A DNA stretch of 31,217 bases from JAIFWV01 sp964580495 (GCA_964580495.1 CAZOKE010000011.1:1-31217); one strand, 5' to 3'. Numbered from the stretch's first letter, positions 14,734 through 22,060 are shown. Numbers and translations are program-made. Notes: a model not told the origin generated them from the letters alone.

Positions 14734-14817
14734 ACGCCAGACTTGATCTGGCGTCCATTTCCTCTATCAAACCATTTGGTGTAAATAGATGTAGTGGATC
14801 CCAGCTTACGCTGGGAT
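14734..14817 (+). repeat. R repeat, copy 3
   Basis: Left hairpin: ACGCCAG (14734-14740), loop ACTTGAT, CTGGCGT (14748-14754). Right hairpin: ATCCCAGC (14798-14805), loop TTAC, GCTGGGAT (14810-14817). Relative to copy 2 the third pair of the left arm changed from A-T to G-C on both sides, a compensatory change. Located in the rpsO-pnp spacer. Confidence 0.9.
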
Positions 14818-14881
14818 GGTAATGCATTCATATAACTTCTGTGCTCAAAAGCACAAATTCGGATACAAAAGGGTACTTAGA

Positions 14882-17089
14882 ATGGAAAAAGCAAAAGTGA
14901 ATATGACGCTGGCCGGCAAGCCATTGAGCTTGGAAACCGGTGTTTTGGCTTTGCAAGCCAATGGTTCGGTTATAGGTCGATTAGGCGACACAGTGGTCCT
15001 CGCCACGGCTGTGATGAGCAAAAACGTGCGCGAGGGCATGGATTATTTCCCGCTGCTAGTGGATTATGAGGAAAGGCTTTATGCTGCGGGCAAAATCAAA
15101 GGTTCGAGGTTTATAAAAAGAGAAGGGCGCGCCACTGACGAGGCGATTCTTTCCGGACGATTGATTGACCGAAGCTTGCGTCCGCTTTTCCCCGATGGCA
15201 TGCGCAATGACGTGCAAGTCGTGGTCACGATTTTATCAGTTGATGAAATCAATGACCCGGACATAGTCGCTATCAATGCCGCATCCGCAGCCCTAACCGG
15301 CTCAAACATTCCGTTTGAAGGCCCAATTAGCGCTGTGCGCATTGGGCGAGTGAATGGCCAATTCATAGTCAATCCAAATTACCAAGAGCGCGAAACAGGA
15401 GATTTGGATTTGGTCGTGTCCGGCACAGACAAACACATCATGATGGTGGAAGCCGGAGCCAAACAAATTTCCGAAGCCGATATGATTGCGGCTATCAAAG
15501 TCGCGCAAGAGCCGCTTAGGCAATTGCATGAATTGCAAATGGAGCTAGTCAACAAAATCGGAGTGCCAAAAGCCGAAGTGGCCTATGTTTTGCCGGATAA
15601 AGACGTGCTGGAAGAAACCATCAAACATATGGGCGAACTGGAAGCCGCCTTGTATGGCACATTCGACAAAACAGTCCGCGAAAAACAGACAGATGAAGCT
15701 GCTAAGTTGATCATGGCTTCTGTGGCTGAAAAATTTGCGGATCGTACAGACATCGATTTGGCTAAGCATGCCAAAATGGCATTTGAGAAATTACTTAAGA
15801 AAACCATCCGCAAAAATATTTTGGAAAGCGACAAGCGCGTGGATTTGCGCCCGCTGAATGTCACACGTCCGGTCAGCTGCCAGGTCGGCGTGCTTCCCCG
15901 CACCCATGGCTCGGCTTTATTTAACCGCGGTGAAACCCAGATCCTGACCACAGTTACTTTGGGCTCTGCTGGTGATGCGCAGATCCTGGACGGCATGGAA
16001 GATTTCAGCATAGACGGCACAGTGAAGCGATACATCCACCACTACAATTTCCCGGGATTCAGCGTGGGCGAAGTTGCCCCAGTCAGAGGCCCTGGACGCC
16101 GAGAGGTCGGCCATGGCGCTTTGGCCGAACGCGCAGTAGAAGTTGTCATCCCAGAGAAAGAGAAATTCCCTTACACATTACGATTAGTTTCCGAAGCCTT
16201 GGGCTCCAACGGTTCCACCTCCATGGGCTCCACTTGCGGATCCACGTTGGCACTTATGGATGCAGGCGTGCCGATTTCCGACATGATCGGGGGTGTTGCC
16301 ATGGGATTGATCCTGGAGCCAGAATCCGGTAAATACAAAGTCCTTACAGACATCCAAGGCATAGAAGACGGCAATGGCGACATGGACTTCAAAGTTACTG
16401 GATCGGACAAAGGCATTACCGCGCTTCAGATGGACAACAAGACCAAAGGTTTGACTGTAGAGATTCTGGCCGATGCCATAAACCAAGCGCGCGAAGGCCG
16501 CATGCACATCTTGTCTGTGATGAAGCAGACTATTGATAAGCCGCGGGCAGAAATGTCACCTCTGGCACCCAGAATCGAAACCATGCAGATCAATCCGGAT
16601 AAGATCCGAGACGTAATCGGCACCGGCGGCAAAGTCATAAACAAGATCATCGCAGAGACTGGAGTCAAGATCGACATTGAAGATTCAGGACTTGTCATGG
16701 TCGCTTCGAACAATGCCGAAGGCATGAAGAAAGCTCTCGACATAATCCATAACCTTACCCGAGAAATCAAAGTGGGTGAAGTCTTCCGTGGCAAGGTAAA
16801 TAGAATCATGGACTTCGGCGCATTTGTCGAGCTCCCTGGCGGCAAAGACGGATTGGTACACATTTCAGAGCTTGCCTGGCAGCGCGTGGGAAGAGTGGAA
16901 GATGTAGTGCACATCGGCGATGAGCTGGATGTGAAAGTAGTGGAAATCGATTCTATGGGACGAATTAACCTGTCTCATAAAGTACTTTTGCCAAGACCGG
17001 AAGGTGGAATGATAGATGATAGACCAAGGGATCGAGGTCCGCGAAGAGATAATGGACATGGTAACGGTAGGCACTTTGCTAGGCATTAA
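14882..17089 (+). CDS. pnp: Polyribonucleotide nucleotidyltransferase (PNPase)
   Basis: A 735-aa PNPase with the full domain set: two RNase PH domains (first with the ANGSVIGRLGDTVVLATAVM strand, second with the active-site RGETQILTTVTLGS, and DFSIDGTVKRYIHHYNFPGF), then a KH domain with the GTGGKVINKI loop, an S1 domain (GKVNRIMDFGAFVELPGG) and a short Arg/Gly/His-rich tail. It degrades RNA 3' to 5' using phosphate, as a trimer, and can add tails. The frame starts earlier at 14816 inside the R repeat, but MEKAKVNMTL at 14882 is the family start and has AAAGGG upstream. A small hairpin (GTGCT/AGCAC, 14841-14854) lies in the leader. Confidence 0.97.
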   Translation: MEKAKVNMTLAGKPLSLETGVLALQANGSVIGRLGDTVVLATAVMSKNVREGMDYFPLLVDYEERLYAAGKIKGSRFIKREGRATDEAILSGRLIDRSLRPLFPDGMRNDVQVVVTILSVDEINDPDIVAINAASAALTGSNIPFEGPISAVRIGRVNGQFIVNPNYQERETGDLDLVVSGTDKHIMMVEAGAKQISEADMIAAIKVAQEPLRQLHELQMELVNKIGVPKAEVAYVLPDKDVLEETIKHMGELEAALYGTFDKTVREKQTDEAAKLIMASVAEKFADRTDIDLAKHAKMAFEKLLKKTIRKNILESDKRVDLRPLNVTRPVSCQVGVLPRTHGSALFNRGETQILTTVTLGSAGDAQILDGMEDFSIDGTVKRYIHHYNFPGFSVGEVAPVRGPGRREVGHGALAERAVEVVIPEKEKFPYTLRLVSEALGSNGSTSMGSTCGSTLALMDAGVPISDMIGGVAMGLILEPESGKYKVLTDIQGIEDGNGDMDFKVTGSDKGITALQMDNKTKGLTVEILADAINQAREGRMHILSVMKQTIDKPRAEMSPLAPRIETMQINPDKIRDVIGTGGKVINKIIAETGVKIDIEDSGLVMVASNNAEGMKKALDIIHNLTREIKVGEVFRGKVNRIMDFGAFVELPGGKDGLVHISELAWQRVGRVEDVVHIGDELDVKVVEIDSMGRINLSHKVLLPRPEGGMIDDRPRDRGPRRDNGHGNGRHFARH

Positions 17090-17093
17090 AAGG

Positions 17094-17500
17094 GGTGAGG
17101 GCTGAGGGATGAGGTCTGAGATTATGGCTATAAGTAATTTCAAACAGTTAATAGTTTGGCAAAAAGCTATGCAACTTGTTGATGAAGTTTATGGCATTAC
17201 TCAACAATTCCCAAAAAATGAATTATATGCCCTTGCTTCACAAATGCAGAGGGCAGCAGTAGCAATCCCTTCTAACATTGCAGAGGGTAATCGAAGAAAT
17301 CATAAACCAGAATACATCCAGTTTTTGGGAATAGCACTTGGCTCTGCTGCTGAATTGGAAACACAAGTCTTGATTTCCGAAAAACAATATGGCAAAATCG
17401 ATTACAAAAACGCTAAAGATCTTTTAGAAGAAGTACAAAAAATGTTAGTGACAATTATTAGGAATCTGAAATGACTACCACCTCAGCCCTACTCCCTACA
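17094..17500 (+). mobile_element. Four-helix-bundle gene unit with inverted flanks
   Basis: Left flank GGTGAGGGCTGAGGGATGAG (17094-17113); right flank contains CCTCAGCCCTACTCCCTAC (17481-17499). The shared inverted core is AGGGCTGAGG. S23-type genes are known inside intervening sequences of 23S rRNA, where they also lie between stem-forming ends, so a stem-bounded unit fits the family. A gene-less relative of the flanks lies at 14603-14663. Mobility is inferred. Confidence 0.5.
17124..17474 (+). CDS. Four-helix bundle protein (S23 / 23S rRNA intervening-sequence family)
   Basis: 116 aa from ATG 17124 (an in-frame ATG at 17109 would add five residues). The signature is complete: NFKQLIVWQKAMQLVDEVY, FPKNELYALASQMQRAAVAI, PSNIAEGNRRNHKPEYIQFL and a final helix. 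Family proteins form antiparallel four-helix bundles and oligomers; related Avd proteins help diversity-generating retroelements, and others are encoded in rRNA intervening sequences. No reverse transcriptase or rRNA is seen here. GAGG at 17111-17114, part of the flanking repeat, gives an SD nine bases from 17124. A+T richness is higher than in pnp next door, which fits recent insertion. Confidence 0.88.
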   Translation: MAISNFKQLIVWQKAMQLVDEVYGITQQFPKNELYALASQMQRAAVAIPSNIAEGNRRNHKPEYIQFLGIALGSAAELETQVLISEKQYGKIDYKNAKDLLEEVQKMLVTIIRNLK

Positions 17501-17558
17501 ACCTGTTTCCGAAGCAGATCGCACAACGGCGGCGGCCGACATTTCGCGAGACATTAAA

Positions 17559-17586
17559 TTGACAAAGCGGAAGCAAAGAATATAAT
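17559..17586 (+). promoter_or_regulatory. Near-consensus promoter before DUF3800 gene
   Basis: TTGACA (17559-17564), 16-bp spacer, TATAAT (17581-17586). Predicted transcription start is about 17592, that is, inside the hairpin that follows. Confidence 0.8.
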
Positions 17587-17588
17587 CA

Positions 17589-17614
17589 AATAGCGGCAAA
17601 ATGCCGCTATTTTT
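17589..17614 (+). terminator. Terminator-like 5' hairpin abutting a start codon
   Basis: Stem AATAGCGGCA (17589-17598) with TGCCGCTATT (17602-17611), three-base loop, then T residues up to the ATG at 17615. It has the shape of an intrinsic terminator but sits between a strong promoter and the gene, with the T-run touching the start codon. Confidence 0.75.
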
Positions 17615-18187
17615 ATGAGGAATAAGGTTAGAAAATTATATTGTTATGTAGACGAAACTGGCCAGGATGCCGGAAGTGATTATTTTATTGTGGTTACAAT
17701 TGTCTCTGAGGCTGAACAAGGTCACATGAGAGAGCAGTTAATTGCTATCGAAAAAGAAACAAAAGTTGGATCACGTAAGTGGCACAAATCAACCCCATCA
17801 TACAGAAATAATTACATACATGAAGTAATTAAATTAAAACCAGCTCAGACGAATACTTACTTTGCAAAGTTCAAAAGACCTTTGCCATTTTTTCTACCAG
17901 TTCTCGAAACATTATCCAAGGCAATTAAGGATACCGCAAATGATAATTATCAAGCCATTGTATATATAGATGGTATTGATAAAAAGAAAGCATTGGAGTT
18001 AACTAATGCCTTGAGGCTTAAAGGTATCAATACTGACCGAGTTAGGAGTGCAAGAGATGAAAGCGAGCCGCTTATACGTTTAGCAGACAGATGGGCTGGT
18101 TGCATCCGTAATGCAGATAAAGATGAATCTGATATGAAATTAATTAGTAAAGCCCAAAAAGAAGATATTTTAAAAAAGATACTTTGA
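17615..18187 (+). CDS. DUF3800 domain protein
   Basis: A 190-aa protein with the DUF3800 hallmarks: an early acidic motif YCYVDETGQD (Asp13, Glu14), a middle AIVYIDGIDKK strand, and the late DESEPLIRLADRWAGCIR helix (148-166). The family is predicted to be an RNase H-like nuclease and is common near mobile elements and defence genes; its activity is unproven. There is no SD; the ATG directly follows the T-run of a strong hairpin, so initiation may be unusual or the true start later. Codon and base use are A/T-rich compared with pnp. A terminator at 18200 makes it a single-gene unit. Confidence 0.85.
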   Translation: MRNKVRKLYCYVDETGQDAGSDYFIVVTIVSEAEQGHMREQLIAIEKETKVGSRKWHKSTPSYRNNYIHEVIKLKPAQTNTYFAKFKRPLPFFLPVLETLSKAIKDTANDNYQAIVYIDGIDKKKALELTNALRLKGINTDRVRSARDESEPLIRLADRWAGCIRNADKDESDMKLISKAQKEDILKKIL

Positions 18188-18199
18188 ATTTAACAAAAA

Positions 18200-18216
18200 T
18201 ACCCCTTTCGGGGTTT
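18200..18216 (+). terminator. Terminator after DUF3800 gene
   Basis: Short stem ACCCC/GGGGT with loop TTTC (18201-18214), preceded by A-rich and followed by T-rich DNA. Confidence 0.7.
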
Positions 18217-18386
18217 ATTGTGATTTACGACTAGAACAGGTTTCCCTGAACCAATCTCTGCCTATAGGGCAGGCCTTCATCGAAATCTGAGATTAGTATA
18301 CATCTGTAAAGACTTTTTGTCAATAGTTGTTTGATTTTCTAAGCAATTCATGGCATGATAAATTACGTAATTAAACATGTAATTCC

Positions 18387-18559
18387 ATGGGAGTTCGGAA
18401 ACAAAGCGAGCAAAATATTAGGAAATTAACCAAGCTGGGCAAGGAGTCACTAGCCGTGACCTTGCCGGTGGAATTGGTGAAAAAATTGCATTGGCAGGGA
18501 AACAGAAGGTCAAAGTCGAACTTCAAGGTAGACATTTGGTTAAGGATTGGAAGAAGTGA
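18387..18559 (+). pseudogene. AbrB/SpoVT-like protein, frameshifted
   Basis: The start IRKLTKLGKESLAVTLPVEL is a clear swapped-hairpin AbrB-type DNA-binding N-terminus (antitoxin or regulator class). The frame then derails after LHWQG at about 18501. In another frame the sequence continues as QKVKVELQGRHLVKDWKK and stops at 18557-18559, the normal end of the family. One missing base in the GGAAACAG stretch explains it. It is either a pseudogene or an assembly/sequencing error. The intact version would end 3 bp before the ATG of the helicase remnant, so the two were one operon. Confidence 0.75.
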
Positions 18560-18562
18560 ATT

Positions 18563-18938
18563 ATGTCTCAAGTTTTAAGACTCTACTTGGCCCATAGGCT
18601 GACTGAAAAAAAATCCATCAGCGACCCTGAAAAATTAAACAACGTTATTCGTACCGCCAACATTGACCTAAATCCTCATCAAGTAGACGCGGCAGTTTTT
18701 GCATTTAAGAGCCCTCTTTCTCGCGGCGCGATTTTAGCCGACGAGGTAGGCTTAGGAAAGACCATTGAAGCCGGTTTGATTATAAATGAGCTTTGGGTAG
18801 AGGGCAGGCAGCATATCCTGATTTTAGTTCCAGCGTCGTTATGCAGAAGTACGGGCGAAGTGTCCAAACCTCCCACTCGGGCGTCAGGCAGAGTTCATCA
18901 AGAAGATTCTGGATGACGACTACCAGCCCATGCTCTAA
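18563..18938 (+). pseudogene. Truncated SNF2-family helicase joined to a foreign C-terminal tail
   Basis: The first 93 residues match the N-terminus of a large SNF2/DEAD-like helicase: LNPHQVDAAVFAFKSPLSRG, Walker A in ADEVGLGKTIEAGL, and ILILVPASL (motif Ia). Full-length relatives are several hundred residues or more; this one stops at 18916. Just past the break, a different frame reads on as a natural-looking protein end (RYAEVRAKCPNLPLGR, then QAEFIKKILDDDYQPML) and stops at 18938, followed by a terminator. This looks like an internal deletion that fused two gene ends. With the broken AbrB gene it is the remnant of an accessory cassette, possibly of restriction or defence type. Confidence 0.7.
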
Positions 18939-18955
18939 GCTTGTGCTGGTTTTTT
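18922..18955 (+). terminator. Terminator after helicase remnant
   Basis: ACCAGC (18922-18927) with GCTGGT (18945-18950), inner GCT/AGC, followed by a T-run. It overlaps the last codons of the foreign tail, as expected for a genuine gene end. Confidence 0.8.
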
Positions 18956-18965
18956 ATTCCTCTAA

Positions 18966-19000
18966 GTCGCCAGTCCGCCTTTCGGCGGAGGCGGCTTTTT
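18966..19000 (+). terminator. Second terminator-like hairpin
   Basis: GTCGCC (18966-18971) with GGCGGC (18990-18995), inner TCCGCC/GGCGGA looped TTTC, then five T residues. The inner core is the CCGCC/GGCGG hairpin also found at 3551-3567 and 10216-10230. Confidence 0.75.
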
Positions 19001-19002
19001 GG

Positions 19003-19008
19003 TATAAT
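19003..19008 (+). promoter_or_regulatory. -10 box for the two-TM protein gene
   Basis: TATAAT about 50 bp before the ATG at 19058; no good -35 box, as the preceding bases belong to a terminator hairpin. Confidence 0.5.
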
Positions 19009-19057
19009 GAAAGAAAGGCCGCGAGTTAAGAAACAAAATTAATAAATACCAATAAAT

Positions 19058-19315
19058 ATGCTTAATAAAAATCATGTTGGTTTGACTTTGGGTGCGTTTT
19101 TTGCGTTTTTCCACCTGGTCTGGCTGGTGTTAGTCGTAATGGGTGTGGCGAAGAAGCTTCTAGACTGGGTTTTGTCCTTGCACCAAATGACTTGGTCGTA
19201 TACCGTGAATCCGTTTGATTTGGGCAAGGGGATCATGCTCCTGATAATAACTTTTATAGCAGGTTATATTCTCGGCTGGGTGCTGGCAGCGATTTGGAAT
19301 TATGTGAGGAGATAA
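19058..19315 (+). CDS. Small two-TM membrane protein
   Basis: An 85-aa protein with two hydrophobic helices (about 8-30 and 55-80) separated by a loop (LDWVLSLHQMTWSYTVNPFD). The first helix starts LGAFFAFFHLVWLVLVVMGV; the second carries IITFIAGYILGWVLAAIWNY. It resembles uncharacterised inner-membrane proteins seen repeatedly in CPR-type genomes. No SD is visible (the leader is A/T-rich), a -10 box lies 50 bp upstream, and a terminator follows, so it is a stand-alone gene. No function is assigned. Confidence 0.75.
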   Translation: MLNKNHVGLTLGAFFAFFHLVWLVLVVMGVAKKLLDWVLSLHQMTWSYTVNPFDLGKGIMLLIITFIAGYILGWVLAAIWNYVRR

Positions 19316-19329
19316 ATTTGAACAAAAAG

Positions 19330-19350
19330 TCGCCGACAAGGCGATTTTTT
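19330..19350 (+). terminator. Terminator after the two-TM protein
   Basis: TCGCC (19330-19334), loop GACAA, GGCGA (19340-19344), six T residues. Confidence 0.85.
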
Positions 19351-19377
19351 GGGAGACACACGAGCCCGTGAGGCCTT

Positions 19378-19536
19378 GTTCTCTTCGAGAACCAGGACGG
19401 AAAGGAAGTCGCGGCCCTGAAAAAATTACCAGATTTCTTAGCTCACTGCGGCGTGTTCGCACATGCCTAATCGGCGGTGCGAGCAGATACCAGGCCTTGC
19501 TCGCTCTTAATCTGACTAAATTTTTCAGACGGTCGC
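19378..19536 (+). repeat. S element, copy 2 (structured repeat)
   Basis: Starts with the GTTCTC/GAGAAC hairpin (19378-19392), then GACGGAAAGGAAGTCGC. The 126-nt core (19411-19536) matches copy 1 in length and keeps TAGCTCACTGCGGCG and CACATGCCTAATCGGCGG. The stem that reads CGGAAT/ATTCCG in copy 1 reads CAGATT/AATCTG here: both strands changed and pairing is kept. GCGAGC now pairs with GCTCGC perfectly. The P-type ATPase ATG is 28 bp after the core. Confidence 0.82.
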
Positions 19537-19564
19537 ATACAAACCAAAACCAAACTGTTTAACC

Positions 19565-21415
19565 ATGAAGAAATTTGTTTTTAGTTCGCCCTATAGGGAA
19601 TATTTTTCCATAATTTTAATTTTGGGGGCTTTGATTTTGGATTTTGTTTATCCCCGCGCTGCTGCTTATGTGTCGCTGGCTGCCGTGATCGGCGTGCTGC
19701 CGACGATTTGGAACGGCGTTTATTCTATTTTTAAACTCAAAATTACAATTGATACTTTCAACAGTTTTGCTTTTTTGGCATCCCTGATGACTGGCGAAGT
19801 CAGGTCGGCCGCATTTATCGCACTAATGCTGACTTTTGCCAGGCTGCTGGATTGGATTACAGAATCGCGGACGCAGTCAGCTGTAGAGGAGCTGCTCAAA
19901 CTCAAACCGTCCAAAGCATTGCGAGTCAAAGGCGAGCAGATGGAGGAAATTGCGGTTGACGCTATCCGTGAAAACGATGTATTGCTCGTAAAAACCGGTG
20001 ACCGCATCCCGGTAGATGGCGTGGTAGTGTTTGGCAGTGCCAAAGTCAGCGAAGCTCCGGTGACGGGTGAGTCCGCACTTGTGGAAAAAGTTTTGGGAGA
20101 TATTGTGCTGTCATCCACGCTCAACGAATCCGGGACCATAAAAATCCGGGCAAATCGAGTGGGCAAGGATTCGACTTTGGAGCGCATGGTGGCATTGATA
20201 AACGAAGCTGCTAAACATAAATCCAGGTCTGAGAAGGTCGCGGACAGGTTTGCCACGATATTTTTGCCAATTGTCGTCATTATTGGCGGCATGACCTTTT
20301 TAATTACGCATAATTTGAAAATGACAATCGCGATATTTTTAGTAGCCTGTGCTGACGACATGGCTGTGGCCATACCACTTGCGATGACAGCGGCGCTGGG
20401 AAGGGCAGCCAAACGCGGAGTGATCATAAAAGGCGGAGAGTGGCTTGAGGCATTGGGCAAAATTAAAACATTGATTTTGGACAAAACCGGGACACTGACA
20501 TACGGCAAGCTGGCACTAAGCGATGTCCATATCGAAAAGGGAATTTCCGAAGATAAATTTTGGTTATCGGTTGCGGTTGCGGAAAAATTCTCGGAGCATC
20601 CGGTGGGCAAAGCTATATTCCGCGAGGCGGTAAAGCGGGTGGGCGAGGTACCGGATCCGCAAGATTCGAAAATTTACAAAGGAGAGGGAATACAGGCCAG
20701 AAACGGAAAAGATGTGATAATCATAGGCAACGAAAACATCTTCAAGACAGAAGGCTTGTCCTACACTAAACAAATTCAGTCCAAGCTGAAGCTGGAGCGA
20801 GAGCAGCACAACCAAACCACTGTGCTGGTAATCATAAATAAAGTTTTTTGCGGGATTATAACAATCGCCGATGTGCCCAGGATCAATGCCAAGCAAAGCA
20901 TAAAGGATATGAAAAAAGCCGGGATTGCCAATGTGGTAATCTTTACCGGAGATAACAAAGAAGTGGGAAGTGCTGTTGCCAAATCTTTGGGGATTTCCCA
21001 GGTGAGAGCACAGATGACGCCGGAAGATAAATTGCGCGGCATAGAAGAGTTTTCTAAAATTGGGATAGTAGGCATGGTTGGCGATGGCATAAATGATGCG
21101 CCAGCCCTGGCCCGCGCCAATGTCGGCATTGCCATGGGCAGCGGGGGCACGGCTGTGGCTGTCGGGGCAGCAGATGTGGTGATTCTTACCGATGATTTAT
21201 CCAGGATTCCGGAAATGGTCCGGCTGGGACGTCAGACTTCATCTGTGGTGATTTGGGATATGATAATTTGGACTCTTTCAAATGTGGCCGGGTTTGCCCT
21301 GGTGTTTACGGGAATTGCCGGACCCGCGCTTGCGTCATTTTATAATTTTGCAACAGATTTTTTGCCTCTAATAAATTCCGCAAGATTGTTTAAAAATTCC
21401 AAATCGCCTCGTTAG
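19565..21415 (+). CDS. P-type ATPase, P1B-like, with unusual CADD membrane motif
   Basis: A 616-aa cation pump. Actuator domain with TGES (167-170); phosphorylation motif DKTGT with Asp306; nucleotide-binding domain with SEHPVG (343-348); TGDN (461-464); hinge GDGINDAP (506-513). The general plan is that of heavy-metal P1B ATPases without an N-terminal metal-binding domain. The membrane motif just before the phosphorylation domain, normally CPC, SPC or TPC, is instead VACADDMAVAIPLA (Cys262, Asp264, Asp265), so the transported ion may not be a usual soft metal. SD is weak (AAACCAAACTG leader). The start is 28 bp after S element copy 2. It probably shares a transcript with the DUF1905 gene 67 bp downstream. 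Confidence 0.88.
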   Translation: MKKFVFSSPYREYFSIILILGALILDFVYPRAAAYVSLAAVIGVLPTIWNGVYSIFKLKITIDTFNSFAFLASLMTGEVRSAAFIALMLTFARLLDWITESRTQSAVEELLKLKPSKALRVKGEQMEEIAVDAIRENDVLLVKTGDRIPVDGVVVFGSAKVSEAPVTGESALVEKVLGDIVLSSTLNESGTIKIRANRVGKDSTLERMVALINEAAKHKSRSEKVADRFATIFLPIVVIIGGMTFLITHNLKMTIAIFLVACADDMAVAIPLAMTAALGRAAKRGVIIKGGEWLEALGKIKTLILDKTGTLTYGKLALSDVHIEKGISEDKFWLSVAVAEKFSEHPVGKAIFREAVKRVGEVPDPQDSKIYKGEGIQARNGKDVIIIGNENIFKTEGLSYTKQIQSKLKLEREQHNQTTVLVIINKVFCGIITIADVPRINAKQSIKDMKKAGIANVVIFTGDNKEVGSAVAKSLGISQVRAQMTPEDKLRGIEEFSKIGIVGMVGDGINDAPALARANVGIAMGSGGTAVAVGAADVVILTDDLSRIPEMVRLGRQTSSVVIWDMIIWTLSNVAGFALVFTGIAGPALASFYNFATDFLPLINSARLFKNSKSPR

Positions 21416-21482
21416 TCATGCTGGTCCCTGATTCGCGCGAATAGGAGAATAGTTAAATTACTTATTTAATTACTTAATTCAA

Positions 21483-21782
21483 ATGCTTACCACTTTCAAA
21501 ATCAGAGGCAAGGTCATGACGTTCCCGGGATTTGGGAATTACCATTTTGTCCTTGTCCCAGAAAAAGAATCGAAAAAGATCAGGGAAGTTTTTGGCGTGC
21601 TTAGGCAAGGATTTGGATCGCTAAAGGTCATTGTCAGAGTCGGCACGACAAAATGGAAGACCTCGATATTTCCGGAAAGCAAAAGTGGAAATTATTTTTT
21701 GCTGCTCAAGTCGCAGCTGAGGAAGAAAGAAAATATAAAAATTGGGGATGAGATCCCGTTTACAATTGAAATATTAGTCTAG
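21483..21782 (+). CDS. DUF1905 domain protein
   Basis: A 99-aa protein matching the whole DUF1905 beta-barrel: FGNYHFVLVPEKESKKIRE, the core GFGSLKVIVRVGTTKWKTSI, and YFLLLKSQLRKKENIKIGDE with the conserved Lys-x-x-x-Arg before the Gly-Asp turn. In other bacteria this domain occurs alone or with a YdeI-type domain; its biochemical role is not established. It follows the ATPase gene and ends 1-2 bp before S element copy 3. An A/T-rich leader without SD precedes the ATG. Confidence 0.82.
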   Translation: MLTTFKIRGKVMTFPGFGNYHFVLVPEKESKKIREVFGVLRQGFGSLKVIVRVGTTKWKTSIFPESKSGNYFLLLKSQLRKKENIKIGDEIPFTIEILV

Positions 21783-21783
21783 T

Positions 21784-22000
21784 TGTTCTCTTCGAGAACC
21801 AGTTTGTCACTTTTCTTCTAGAAGAAAAGTGACGGAAAAAAGTCGCAAGCTCTCGGCAGCTAGTGAGGGAGTGAATGCCTGAAAAATTCGCGGAATGTCT
21901 AGCTCGCTGCGGCGTTGCTGGCACATGCCTTATCGGCGGTGCATGCGTTAATTCAGCCTTGCTCGCGTCATATTCCGACCGAATTTTTCAGACGGTGGCG
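21784..22000 (+). repeat. S element, copy 3 (structured repeat)
   Basis: Has both 5' hairpins: GTTCTC/GAGAAC, then GTCACTTTTCTT, loop CTAG, AAGAAAAGTGAC (21806-21833). The link GACGGAAAAAAGTCGC is followed by about 35 extra bases compared with copies 1 and 2. The core 21879-21991 keeps CTGAAAAATTCG/CGAATTTTTCAG and CGGAAT/ATTCCG. The 5' hairpin differs in sequence from that of copy 1 but keeps its shape and CTAG loop. Flanks end with an ACCAAAACCA string as in copy 2. Confidence 0.8.
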
Positions 22001-22060
22001 TTAAGACCAAAACCAGACTTCCAAAACCAAACTACAACATTTGTAAAATAAGTGCCTGTC

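Noticed and set aside
14646..14831. 61-aa minus-strand frame ending in R repeat copy 3
   Set aside because: Its sequence is the translation of the repeat and of the palindrome next to it; repeat-derived frames of this kind are not genes.
17124..17474. Diversity-generating retroelement accessory protein Avd
   Set aside because: The protein is of the related four-helix family, but no reverse transcriptase, template repeat or variable repeat is nearby.
18793..19029. 78-aa frame across the helicase junction
   Set aside because: Composition is non-natural, it crosses two terminators, and a different frame gives the natural protein end.
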